In this document: piece by piece, positions 1 through 8,349 of the stretch | How the letters are laid out: each line of letters starts with the position of its first letter | How positions within the stretch are numbered: position 1 is the first letter of the stretch | Notes under the pieces: generated by a model | Told to the model about the DNA's origin: nothing | The model's input: the letters and a program-made list of their open reading frames with translations, nothing else | The model's database searches: none | Made by a program: the position numbers and the translations under genes | DNA from: Ceratopteris richardii | Taxonomy: Eukaryota > Streptophyta > Polypodiopsida > Polypodiales > Pteridaceae | DNA length: 64,000 nt | Direction: 5' to 3' | Assembly: GCA_020310875.1 (NCBI GenBank) | Contig: CM035407.1 | Coordinates: forward strand, 72,459,221-72,523,220

Positions 1-54
1 TATATCTCAGCCAGGATAGGACATCGTGAAGTATTCAGTCTACTAGATGAGTGA

Positions 55-906
55 CCATTAAAATCGGTGAGCACGGAGCAAATAGTTCAATCTAATGAAC
101 AAAGTGCTGAATGCATGATCTCTAGCACTATAGAGACACCTTCATCAAGTACTATATGTGCAGACACATTGAATTCTGCTTGCACACCTTGTTATAGTCT
201 AGCAAGTCTTGAGAGTATCACTCAAACTGAAATCAACCTCACTGAAACACCATGCATCAAAGAGACTATGCCTCAGAGTAATTCAAAATCTGTCACCATT
301 AAAATATACCCTATTCCATCTTCTAATCAAGCGTGGATAAAGAAAGATCAAGTGGAGGAGTATCTTCGACGACAAAAGCACAATCGACATCAGGACAAAC
401 GAGCAAAGCAAAAACCAACTCCGTTTGAACAGCGAGATCATCGACACGTTGCTACAATTTGGATTCCAAAGAAAGTCGTAGCTGCTCAGCAAGATCGATC
501 ACAGATATGGGTCCCTAGGTCTTGCATTCCAAGGAAAATAAACCGAAAGGATGATCCTCGAAGCAAGAAGAACAATTGCAATCCACAGGCAAAACAACCA
601 CAAATAAAGAGTTACTGGAGAAAAAAGGAGTCTGCAAGGGCAACCCGACCCTCCCCGAAATTCACGAAGCAGAACAAGCAGACCTACAATAAGAAGAAAA
701 GAGCCACATTCAGTGGAAATGGGCAACATACAACGAAGCCCAGCACAATGAAGCAAATCTGGATACCGAAAGACAAATTGGACGGCATGCATACGCCAAC
801 TACTTCCAATTGCACACATTTGGAGTTGTCGAGATCCCAAGTATGCATGATAGGGCCACATTACAAGGCGAAGCATTCGGCACATCCTTCTTCTATTTCA
901 AGATAG
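55..906 (+). CDS. Basic ORF with repeated W-[IV]-P-[KR] motifs (retroelement-associated, partial)
   Basis: The frame is open from 55, after an in-frame TGA at 52-54, and stops at 904-906. The first in-frame ATG is at 115. The N-terminal ~75 residues are Ser/Thr-rich. The rest is strongly basic (Lys, Arg, Gln) and repeats a short motif: AWIKKDQV, TIWIPKKVV, QIWVPRSCI and QIWIPKDKL. Similar WVPK-like motifs occur in the spacer between the gag zinc knuckle and protease of some plant copia elements, which is from memory and only suggestive. No zinc knuckle or protease triad is visible. The charge and repetition suggest nucleic-acid binding, by inference. The real protein may begin upstream of the TGA, which is open back to base 1. 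Confidence 0.4.
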   Translation, partial: PLKSVSTEQIVQSNEQSAECMISSTIETPSSSTICADTLNSACTPCYSLASLESITQTEINLTETPCIKETMPQSNSKSVTIKIYPIPSSNQAWIKKDQVEEYLRRQKHNRHQDKRAKQKPTPFEQRDHRHVATIWIPKKVVAAQQDRSQIWVPRSCIPRKINRKDDPRSKKNNCNPQAKQPQIKSYWRKKESARATRPSPKFTKQNKQTYNKKKRATFSGNGQHTTKPSTMKQIWIPKDKLDGMHTPTTSNCTHLELSRSQVCMIGPHYKAKHSAHPSSISR

Positions 907-1000
907 TCAAGCACATTTTCCTAATAGGGAAATAAGAGAGCACTTGTACATATCTTAAGAAAATACTCCAAAAAAATTTAATAACCGCTTCGGCTATGAA

Positions 1001-1025
1001 CTAACTTTTCTGTTTTTCTTTTCAG
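1001..1025 (+). promoter_or_regulatory. Candidate 3' splice site upstream of accessory ORF
   Basis: CTAAC (1001-1005) resembles a plant branch point. It is followed by a pyrimidine-rich tract (1006-1022) and TTCAG ending at 1025. This sits 170 bp upstream of the accessory ORF start at 1195. In several plant retroelements the ORF between pol and the 3' LTR is expressed from a spliced RNA, so a site here makes sense. Short upstream ATGs (for example 1047, followed at once by TGA) lie between the site and 1195. No donor is visible in the window. Confidence 0.35.
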
Positions 1026-1194
1026 CAGAAAATATAAACATTAAAATGTGAAAAAATCCAGGTATTACCTTTCTCACACACATGGGAAAGGGACGACACC
1101 ATGCACTCGGAGCAACATCGAACTTATAATCAACATATAGAGGAGGATTTCTGAAAACATATGGATACTAATTCATACTATATATTGAGTGCAG

Positions 1195-3252
1195 ATGGCT
1201 TCCACTGATTCCGAATCTACGCAGCAAGAAGAGGTGCAACTTCTTCCGTTGGAATCAGTAACAAAAGCAAGAGGTCACTGGTTTAGGGATGATCAACCAG
1301 TGGCAGAGCTAATCTTCATGGCTACCATCAAAATTATGGACACAGATCACTACTTTCCAATCATGTCCCAGGATTTCAAGACAATAATACAAGGACTACC
1401 TCATATTGAGGACGTATGGACACAAGCGGGCATAGAGGCATTCCTCAAGTTACCAATCTATGTGCCAGACTTTCAGAGATGTGCACAGGTAATGAACACC
1501 ATGCAGCCTGCCGCGACAAAGATCTCAGTCCCAGAAGCACGAGTATTGGATAAAGTCGGGACATGGAAGACCATCCAATTCACACATGAGTTGATTAACA
1601 GAGCTTTTGGATGGAATCAAACAGGCATTACTAATGTGAAAGAAGAATGCCATGATCCCAAGAAGCGATCATTCCTGGAAATTAACAGAATTGACATAGA
1701 GGATGCTGTGCGATTGGTACATCAACATTTTTGTTTTCCCAGCATGCACAGGTATACAGCTCCACAAAAGATAGTAGTCCAATTACTATCACATGCCATG
1801 AGGCAAATTGGAAACAAAGTCAATCTAACGGGGTATGTCCAAGAAAGATTGTTTGAAGCACAAAAGAAATGGGGGCAAAAGAAGTTTTTGAATGGCAGTT
1901 CAGCTCTTACATTGTTGATTTATGAAGCTTTAGAAATGAAGAACTGCTTGAGAGAGATGCCAACTTCGGAAGGACTAGCAAGGTATGTAAAGTCAGCGAC
2001 GGTCCCGAAAAAGAAGAAAGCTGTAGCTATGGTTGAAGAGGCTGGAACCAGCACACAGAAACCCATGAGGGGTACGAAGCGCCTACAAGAAGAGGAAGCT
2101 CAAGCAACACCGCAATCAAAGAGAACGCACCTCTTACCGAAGATCACGACAACACAAATGCCAATTACTAAAAGAGATTTGTCCGCTGCTCTTGAACAAA
2201 CACATCAGTATATGCAAGGGCAGGTCAATTTGAACGTTCAAGGACATCATTATAGACAAGCTAGTCAAGAGCAGACACAACGGAATCCAGAGCAAACACC
2301 GAAACAAGCGGGAAGATACAAAGAGCTGGGCATTGATGATTCCAGCACAAATACGGATTCCAGTCCCGAAAAAGATACATTGGATACTGACATTCAGACA
2401 GAATCACACAAAGGTGAATGGAACGAGATAGATCAAGTGGAAGTGACGCCACAAAATCAGGAAGACAAGGAAAAGAAAGTCGAAGAATCTAGGGAACCGG
2501 AGCACGTCATTCAATTGAATGACACCACAAAAATAAGCATCAAAGAAGATACGACCACTGGTATTACGCATGTAAAACAACCTATTAAAGAGGAAGATCA
2601 AACTCCAGTGAGTAAGGAAGCAAAGGAACTCCAAACCCAAGAACAAGTTATAATCGAGGTGCCTGATGACACACCTCAAGGAAATAAAGAAGACATGGGG
2701 GCTGAGCCAAGGATCCAGCTTCAGATCAGGCAGCCCCATGACACGACCTTACACATTGCTCAGGGCAAAGACGTAAATACCGGAGAAGAACCGGCAATAC
2801 CCAAAACATGGCTTAATGTAGATGTTATGCAGTTGAAACCTGTAGTAAAACAGATGATTCAAACAGCCATGGACACTCAGCAACAGATGATGGATATAGA
2901 TGCCGAGTATGATCAAGCAAGGAGAGAAAAGAATCAGTTTCAACTCATGAGTGAACAGCTATCGGCACAGTTGATTGCAGCACAAAAGGAAGTAGCAAAT
3001 AAAAATACTGAAGTGCTGGCAATCCAGACACAACATGCAGCATCCATTGCTCAGAATCAACAGCTGCATACACAACTAACGGAGTTGCAAAGATTACACG
3101 AAGCAAGCGAGGCTGAGAAAGAGAAAATGAAAATGCGGAGCACATTATTAGAACAACAACTCAAGCTATATATGGAAGAGAATGACAGCCTACGCAATAG
3201 AAATAAAGAATTAATGAAATCTTTATTATATGATCAACCACTCATACAATAG
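1195..3252 (+). CDS. Accessory ORF, N-terminal segment: globular domain, Gln/Glu/Lys-rich linker, coiled coil, then TAG
   Basis: ATG at 1195 is the first start after an in-frame TGA (1186-1188). Residues ~1-275 look globular, with alternating hydrophobic and charged helices and few low-complexity stretches. Residues ~275-540 form a polar linker rich in Gln, Glu, Lys and Thr. Residues ~560-685 are heptad-like, rich in Gln, Glu, Leu and Met, with no Pro, and are predicted to be coiled coil. The frame meets TAG at 3250-3252 but stays open for another 514 codons to 4794. The N-terminal domain vaguely recalls the plant 'transposase_32 / putative plant transposon protein' domains (tentative). I recognise no enzyme motif. 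Position next to the PPT and 3' LTR argues for an element-encoded accessory protein, perhaps structural. Confidence 0.5.
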   Translation: MASTDSESTQQEEVQLLPLESVTKARGHWFRDDQPVAELIFMATIKIMDTDHYFPIMSQDFKTIIQGLPHIEDVWTQAGIEAFLKLPIYVPDFQRCAQVMNTMQPAATKISVPEARVLDKVGTWKTIQFTHELINRAFGWNQTGITNVKEECHDPKKRSFLEINRIDIEDAVRLVHQHFCFPSMHRYTAPQKIVVQLLSHAMRQIGNKVNLTGYVQERLFEAQKKWGQKKFLNGSSALTLLIYEALEMKNCLREMPTSEGLARYVKSATVPKKKKAVAMVEEAGTSTQKPMRGTKRLQEEEAQATPQSKRTHLLPKITTTQMPITKRDLSAALEQTHQYMQGQVNLNVQGHHYRQASQEQTQRNPEQTPKQAGRYKELGIDDSSTNTDSSPEKDTLDTDIQTESHKGEWNEIDQVEVTPQNQEDKEKKVEESREPEHVIQLNDTTKISIKEDTTTGITHVKQPIKEEDQTPVSKEAKELQTQEQVIIEVPDDTPQGNKEDMGAEPRIQLQIRQPHDTTLHIAQGKDVNTGEEPAIPKTWLNVDVMQLKPVVKQMIQTAMDTQQQMMDIDAEYDQARREKNQFQLMSEQLSAQLIAAQKEVANKNTEVLAIQTQHAASIAQNQQLHTQLTELQRLHEASEAEKEKMKMRSTLLEQQLKLYMEENDSLRNRNKELMKSLLYDQPLIQ

Positions 3253-4794
3253 GGATCATCAGACACTAAAGAACAAGAATTAAGAGAGCAGATAGCACAG
3301 TATGCCGAGTTGCTGCGACAAGCGAAAGAAGTACGAGAAGAATCAGAACGGAAGCACACTCAAGAAATAGGTGAGCTCAAAAAGCAGTTAAATACAGCAC
3401 AGGCAAAACTGGTCCAAAGCTACAGTGAAAATATGGATCATGTAGCTGACATAGGTAAGGAACTATTGGCAACCAAAGAAGCACTCGGAGAAGCCATGCA
3501 AACAATAAAAGAAAAAGATGAATGCATAAAACAGCTAAAGAATCAGACGAAAGACAAAGCACCGATCGGGACATCAGTAGTGCCAGAAAAGGAAAATCCT
3601 ACTGACGTGGTAGAGGTAAGCCCTCTATCCCACCCGATCTATCATTCTCCAATACGTGAGCAGGTGGCGGATCTACATGATGATCATCCTATGCCATATA
3701 CTGCAGAAATAAGTCAGAAGGAACGGGCACTAGTGGTGTCCCGATTGACGGAAAATTTTGAAAATGAAGTTATTAAAGTCATGAAAGAAGCAAAGATCAA
3801 AGGAAAAGACTTAGAGACGCTTATGAAGCCTTTCAATATTCCATACGGATTACTGAAAGAGAAAACACGTCAATACATCAAGAAGATCACAAAAACGAGC
3901 CCTGATAAGCAGCTCAACTTCGAGAATGACACATTCAATTTCACTCAAGCAGAATTTGAAGCCGCACAGCCAGTTTGGAGAAGAAAATTTTTGGAAAAAC
4001 ATCCGACACTAAGGATACACTGGCAAGCTGCTCCATATTCCCTGCAGGTAAACCTTGCATTTTGTCCTCTACCTCGTAGAAGAGAAGCTAGAGCATTTTT
4101 GGACATGCAAAGGAATGGTACAATAAATAATCAGTGGCTGAATTATCCGCTACTTCCAAGCCCTCCACATAACTATTTGCCAACGGAGGATTATATGGTC
4201 AAGACCATAGAATTTTGGCTACAAAATTATGCGACAGTACCAGATTTAGCTGTCAAAATGACAAATAAAATACTTAGTATGCTACTCACTGTACTGAAAG
4301 TTTTCAAACATGCGGCATACACCTTTTTGAATTTTATTGGAATTAATCAGGGCACAGACATACTTATTTTTGATCTATCAGTAATGCCAAGCAGACCAAC
4401 TATAATGGCTTATTACTCCAGGCTTATGTTCTTGCCAAGTCCATATATGCAGACATTTGAAGAAGCGTTTTTTACAGGATTCTTTGAAATAGACTCAGAG
4501 ATCTTTTTGAAGATGTCATCCAACCTGAATGCCAGACTTGTAGCCTATGAATTAAGCTTCTTCGCAGATCACCGACAGCCACCCAACGACGGTGTGAAGG
4601 CAGAACATTGGAAGCAACTCATGATACGTGAAGCCAATCAGCTGAATGATACAGAGCAAAGAGTTTATCAAACATATGCCCGTCGCTTATCAAAGCTTGT
4701 CGGGGACGACAGAGTCCAGGAGGGGGGCAGTGTTGAGGGAGAGTCAAGTAAAAAGAAGAAAAGAAGAAGACAACGAAAGAAGCAGCTTCACTAA
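3253..4794 (+). CDS. Accessory ORF, C-terminal segment: coiled coil, globular domain, basic tail
   Basis: This is in the same frame as 1195-3252, separated only by the TAG at 3250-3252. The first ~90 codons continue the coiled coil seen before the stop. This continuity shows the two segments were one protein. A second globular region covers roughly codons 150-470 after the stop, with several aromatic and hydrophobic helices (around 4200-4500) but no clear transmembrane signal. The tail is a Lys/Arg cluster (SSKKKKRRRQRKKQLH, 16 residues), typical of a nuclear localisation or nucleic-acid-binding tail. No catalytic motif is recognised. The architecture globular, long coiled coil, globular, basic tail suggests self-assembly and nuclear targeting, by inference. 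Confidence 0.5.
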   Translation, partial: GSSDTKEQELREQIAQYAELLRQAKEVREESERKHTQEIGELKKQLNTAQAKLVQSYSENMDHVADIGKELLATKEALGEAMQTIKEKDECIKQLKNQTKDKAPIGTSVVPEKENPTDVVEVSPLSHPIYHSPIREQVADLHDDHPMPYTAEISQKERALVVSRLTENFENEVIKVMKEAKIKGKDLETLMKPFNIPYGLLKEKTRQYIKKITKTSPDKQLNFENDTFNFTQAEFEAAQPVWRRKFLEKHPTLRIHWQAAPYSLQVNLAFCPLPRRREARAFLDMQRNGTINNQWLNYPLLPSPPHNYLPTEDYMVKTIEFWLQNYATVPDLAVKMTNKILSMLLTVLKVFKHAAYTFLNFIGINQGTDILIFDLSVMPSRPTIMAYYSRLMFLPSPYMQTFEEAFFTGFFEIDSEIFLKMSSNLNARLVAYELSFFADHRQPPNDGVKAEHWKQLMIREANQLNDTEQRVYQTYARRLSKLVGDDRVQEGGSVEGESSKKKKRRRQRKKQLH

Positions 4795-4815
4795 AAGGAA
4801 ATATCTGAAGATATA

Positions 4816-4885
4816 TCTCTGCAAGAAGCCCCGCAGGGGCGCAACACCCATCTCTGCACAGAGCCCCGCAGAGGCGCACACACCA
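4816..4885 (+). repeat. 35-bp GC-rich tandem duplication with short palindrome
   Basis: Two units start with TCTCTGCA at 4816 and 4851. Each contains GCCCCGCAG-type sequence. The first includes GCCCCGCAGGGGC (4828-4840), a perfect 5-bp stem with a 3-base loop. It lies just after the accessory ORF stop, in otherwise AT-rich DNA. Confidence 0.6.
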
Positions 4886-5201
4886 AGGAAAAGCACGCAG
4901 CTGGAAGGAGGAATCAGGGCCAACAAGTATCACATATGTGGGTGCTTCAACCTCTTGAGTTACAGAGGATTCAGATCAAGGCTTACGAGCTACATCCGCA
5001 TATGTGCACTAATGGCGTGCGTGGCAAACCGAATCAATCGGCTTGGAGTAATGCAACCAGGTCCAATGCGTGCAACCAGGACAAATCAGAGCGCCTCTAA
5101 AACGTAATGCAAGATCAAGAATCAGACAATACTGACCATTGGGTGCGGGCGGACAACAAACTGATGACAAGAAGCAAAGCCTGTCAAGGGACGACAGAGA
5201 C

Positions 5202-5215
5202 GAAGAGGGGGAGAG
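5202..5215 (+). other. Polypurine tract (plus-strand primer)
   Basis: GAAGAGGGGGAGAG directly abuts TGTTG at 5216. This is the expected arrangement of a PPT and the start of a 3' LTR, and it fixes the element as plus-oriented. Confidence 0.7.
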
Positions 5216-6108
5216 TGTTGCAGAGCTAAAGAGCGCACAAAGCAGAGAAAAAGACGGGCCCCAAAATTTTTCCGATTTGGACATCATATTTTTGTATCAT
5301 AATCATTCTTGTAATATATTTTCCGTTGTAAAGGCACTAGAGGAGTCCTCTAGATGCATCCCCACAGAAGATTAGAAGCTTATCCATGTAAAATAGTAGG
5401 AAATTAGTCTTTTAGTGAATAAAGTGCCGGTCACTTGTGTGAAAGGACCATTTTTAGGGCACTAGTATATAAGTCAAATGTGACTCTTTGTAAAGAACTT
5501 TTTGCCATTGTGAGAAGAGAGAGCACAGAAATTCGAATTTGTGTCTTCTTCCCTCCTTATCTTCTTCTTCGTGAGCTTGTATGCATGTGTATTGCTTGGA
5601 AAGAGTGCTTGTGAGTGTTGTCTATCCATGAAAGTGTTTCTTTGCTGTAGGAAAGGTGTGTGCGAGGTGTAGAAAGTGCTGAAGTGTAGGAAAGTATTCC
5701 TGTGACTCAGTATTTCGCTCATAACTTGAAGTAGGAGCGTCGGAATCAAGTGAAACCACTACCATTGGATGCGTCTTCTCGAGAGCTTCGAAACGCATAT
5801 GTTATTTGCTATATTTGGAGTTCGGAGCTGGGAGAAAAGTCCAAAATACTGACGGCTGCTGCACCAAATATCGTTTCGCCTTGACCAATAGTTGGAGCTT
5901 GTTTGGATAAGTCTTTGCCTCATTACATTCTTTGAGTAGTTCATTTGCATTGATCATTACATGATTGCATGTCCTCATACACTCGGCTAGGTTTGTATAC
6001 TCTTTGGATTGATATTTAAAAGCGTGTATCCCCACTATATGCACTTGTGAGGGGATCGAGGTATAGTCTCTTTCTCCGCAAGTCCCTAAGTTGATACTTA
6101 GGACAACA
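5216..6108 (+). repeat. 3' LTR of element L (893 bp)
   Basis: It begins TGTTG and ends CAACA, a perfect 5-bp terminal inverted repeat. A TATATAA box is at 5466-5472 and AATAAA at 5418-5423. The end at 6108 is chosen from the inverted repeat only, because the partner LTR is outside the window. No target duplication can be tested. Confidence 0.6.
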
Positions 6109-7428
6109 CAGTTCACCATGCACTATTTCGGCAACAATAAAAGGATGTGCACATCATGTAGCGTTATGTATAGAGCTCTCATCACACAATACAAAAATTA
6201 GACAAAGTGCTCAAAGGAATCCCAGTTTCAAAATGCACAGATGCATATTCATCTTGAAATCAAGACATTGATTTTATCTACCATACCTTTGTGAACCAGA
6301 CGCTTATGAACTCCTGATCATTCTTCTCGATTATCTACTGGAGCTCCAGTCACGGTACAGGCTCCAAGTTGTTGTCTCTATCCGATGCTTTTCTTGAAGA
6401 GACTTCAACAACTTAGATAGAGGGCAGCCAAGGAAGATATTATTTCATTCGGTTGCAGTGGTCATGGTGAAACATGAATTTCCTCATCACCCAAAACACC
6501 GAGCATGCCTAAGTCAAACCCCAAGACTCTGTACAAAATGAAGCTAGTGATAAACAATCGTCGTTGAGGCAATGAGTGCTTCGGGTCACTTCCCTCACTG
6601 CCAGCATTTGACTGGGTATTCTTCTATGTGAAGCACTTTCCTTCTACACGCTTTAGTTCAAGTCAAGGTAATATCTTTAGAATAATAATTGAAACTTCCC
6701 TTTCTTCTCAGGTCACAAGCACAACAGCTCAAAAAATCCTTGTGAGAGCAATGTTTTAGCAGCAACTTCTTTAGACCACCAATCGAGATGCAGTTGGGGC
6801 AGCCTATAGATACACCCCATACACAACTAAAATATACTTTCTCTCCTCTTTGATCCTGTCAGCCCACAGCTAACTGATCTCCTTACTTGCAACACTTTCA
6901 CAGTAATTGGCTTCACACTTTTGAGACCAAAGGTTTATACTCATAGGTGATTCATTTCTAACGTTGTGAATGAAACTCTGCTGATCGCCAAAAGCTTGGT
7001 TGCCATTCCCATGTACAAAAAGCTACCTCAAATTCGTAAAGCCACATTGGTCTAAAACTATGAAATAGAATTATTGCATCATATTCTCCATATTTTGTAA
7101 ACAGGGTGAAATCCAGATCTTAGGAATTCTGAACCTTCCCAGATGAAAACTGTCTGCTTGCTCCCTCAATTTTCCATTTGCATTGGAATCGTAGGTGGGA
7201 TGTAGCTAAGTAGGCTAGTACAATTTCTCATATGCATTTTGTTTCAGCCACTATTCTACCTCCGATAATGACCCTCTTTAAATGGTACTATTGCCACAAC
7301 GACCACATAATCTCAATTGGGGGTACCAATCAAGCATACCCTTGCACAACCCATTTGCAATACTGGGAGCTTTGGATAAGGAAAGGACTCCAAAGCACAA
7401 AATGCGGTACCATTTGTTCCCCTAGATA
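6109..7428. other. Gene-poor stretch, possibly further gene debris
   Basis: No ORF over ~70 codons is convincing. Short readable stretches occur on the minus strand (for example 6480-6640 and 6720-6960), broken by stops. They could be more fragments of the chimera that follows, but I recognise none. Base composition is ordinary for the window. Confidence 0.3.
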
Positions 7429-7581
7429 TATGGAAAGTACAATCTGAAACTCCTGATTGTCGGTAGAAGATGAATCTGGAAGCGTGCCATCGCGAGCATA
7501 TGCCTCTTCTGCCTTGACACCTTCATGGATGAGAAGAGTAGCATCCCCACCATCATCTACAATCATAGTCTCCCCTTCGTC
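7429..7581 (-). pseudogene. S-adenosylhomocysteine hydrolase exon fragment
   Basis: About 46-51 residues on the minus strand match the SAHH (adenosylhomocysteinase) core. IVDDGGDATLLIHEGVKAEE, followed by STDNQEFQIVL, is diagnostic for this enzyme, which hydrolyses S-adenosylhomocysteine to adenosine and homocysteine. Similarity begins near 7566 and stops abruptly after FQIVLSI at 7429, well short of the NAD-binding domain. Downstream codons (to 7330) no longer match. There is no start, no NAD site and no neighbouring SAHH exon, so this is a non-functional fragment. It lies in the same orientation as the arginase and TMEM144-like fragments upstream on that strand. Confidence 0.85.
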
Positions 7582-7750
7582 ATCTTCATTGATTCAATCC
7601 CTGCATGACAAATCCTCCTCCCCTTTCTGTTCTTCCCCGATCCGTGCCTTCCACACCCCTCGAATGTCTGCACAGAACAACCACACAAAAAAACCAAAAC
7701 AAATCTCCTCCTTCCAGCGAACTCCCCCCCCACGTGGATTCAGATAAGAT

Positions 7751-7890
7751 ATCCCCCACCATGTAAACTTTAAAGGCGTATATATCAAAACAAGCCATGA
7801 TGTCATGAAACAAACAAAAGATTTGTAAGATTGAAAAATAATCGGATCCATTTTGGCATCCAAAACTGCAGTTGTCTTCATTGGTACCGC
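7751..7890 (-). pseudogene. TMEM144-like membrane protein, N-terminal segment (displaced)
   Basis: Reads VPMKTTAVLDAKMDPIIFQS, then YKSFVCFMTSWLVL and FTWWG. This is the start of the first half of a TMEM144/DUF1632-type multi-pass protein, an EamA-like putative carbohydrate-transporter family. One hydrophobic helix (FVCFMTSWLVLIY) is clear. In the family this segment should precede the GALIWVITGSPAVPAVRW segment, but here it follows it on the coding strand. It joins the end of the other segment with no intron at about 7887-7890, in a different frame. Its 3' edge is the heptamer GGGGGAT (plus strand 7751-7757). Confidence 0.65.
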
Positions 7891-8348
7891 TCGTGTGCAT
7901 ATTTCAAAGGAATTAAGAAGCTTCCATTCAAAACACCAACAACTGTGGCCAGGCCGATTCCCTTAAAAAGAATATGTAAACCGGATTGCACTCCTCTTGC
8001 ATGTCTATTACCACTTCTACCTGATGGTTCAGAGTCTCTAAGCAGGGGAGATGAATCAAGTTTGTTCAGTGAATCAACCTTATGCTCATCTTGGGGAACA
8101 ACAGCATCTTCTTTACTTTCTAATCCAACCAATAAGCCCACTCCAAGCATGCCCATCACCATAATGAAAACAGACAACAAAGAAAGTGCATGATTTTGAA
8201 TCGACTCCTTGAATATATAAGCTCCCCAAATGTAGGCAACAACAATGCTAAGACTGCCCCACAATGATTGAGCTAGCCCAATACCAACCCATCGAACTGC
8301 GGGGACTGCAGGAGAGCCAGTTATCACCCATATTAATGCTCCTACCAT
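7888..8348 (-). pseudogene. TMEM144-like membrane protein, middle segment (permuted)
   Basis: A continuous 153-codon frame begins GMVGALIWVITGSPAVPAVR. It contains three or more hydrophobic helices: around ALIWVITG through SLSIVVAYIW, then LLSVFIMVMGMLGVGLLVGL, then LATVVGVLNGSFLIPL. A soluble Ser/Asp/Glu-rich loop lies between the last two. This matches the layout of TMEM144/DUF1632 family proteins, where the loop separates the two five-helix halves. The frame ends at KYAHE and is fused to the segment that should precede it. Its 5' edge is fused to an arginase fragment through the shared heptamer GGGGGAT (8347-8353 on the plus strand). The remaining C-terminal helices are missing. Confidence 0.65.
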
Positions 8349-8349
8349 C

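Larger units (their letters stand above)
1..6108 (+). mobile_element. LTR retrotransposon L, 3' portion
   Basis: The right boundary is well supported. A purine-rich tract (5202-5215) is followed directly by TGTTG at 5216, and the matching inverse CAACA closes at 6108. A TATATAA box lies inside this putative LTR. Upstream are an ORF rich in W-[IV]-P-[KR] motifs (55-906) and a ~1,200-codon accessory ORF (1195-4794). No reverse transcriptase, integrase or 5' LTR is in view, so the superfamily cannot be assigned. Plant SIRE/Maximus and Tat/Athila elements are known to carry an extra ORF between pol and the 3' LTR, and this layout fits that position. It could instead be a non-autonomous derivative. 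Confidence 0.6.

Noticed and set aside
283..885. Two long minus-strand open frames (283-492 and 499-885) opposite the first ORF
   Set aside because: They are antisense shadows of a biased Lys/Gln-rich coding frame, with hydrophobic Leu/Val/Cys composition typical of such shadows.
4646..5107. 153-codon plus-strand frame overlapping the end of the accessory ORF
   Set aside because: It starts inside the accessory ORF in another frame, runs over the GC-rich tandem repeat and has no recognisable domain.
6109..7230. Minus-strand readable pieces suggesting further gene fragments
   Set aside because: Stops every 20-40 codons and no family recognised, so not listed as genes.
7457..7747. Plus-strand Ser/Pro-rich frame
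   Set aside because: Antisense to the S-adenosylhomocysteine hydrolase fragment and pyrimidine-rich spacer.
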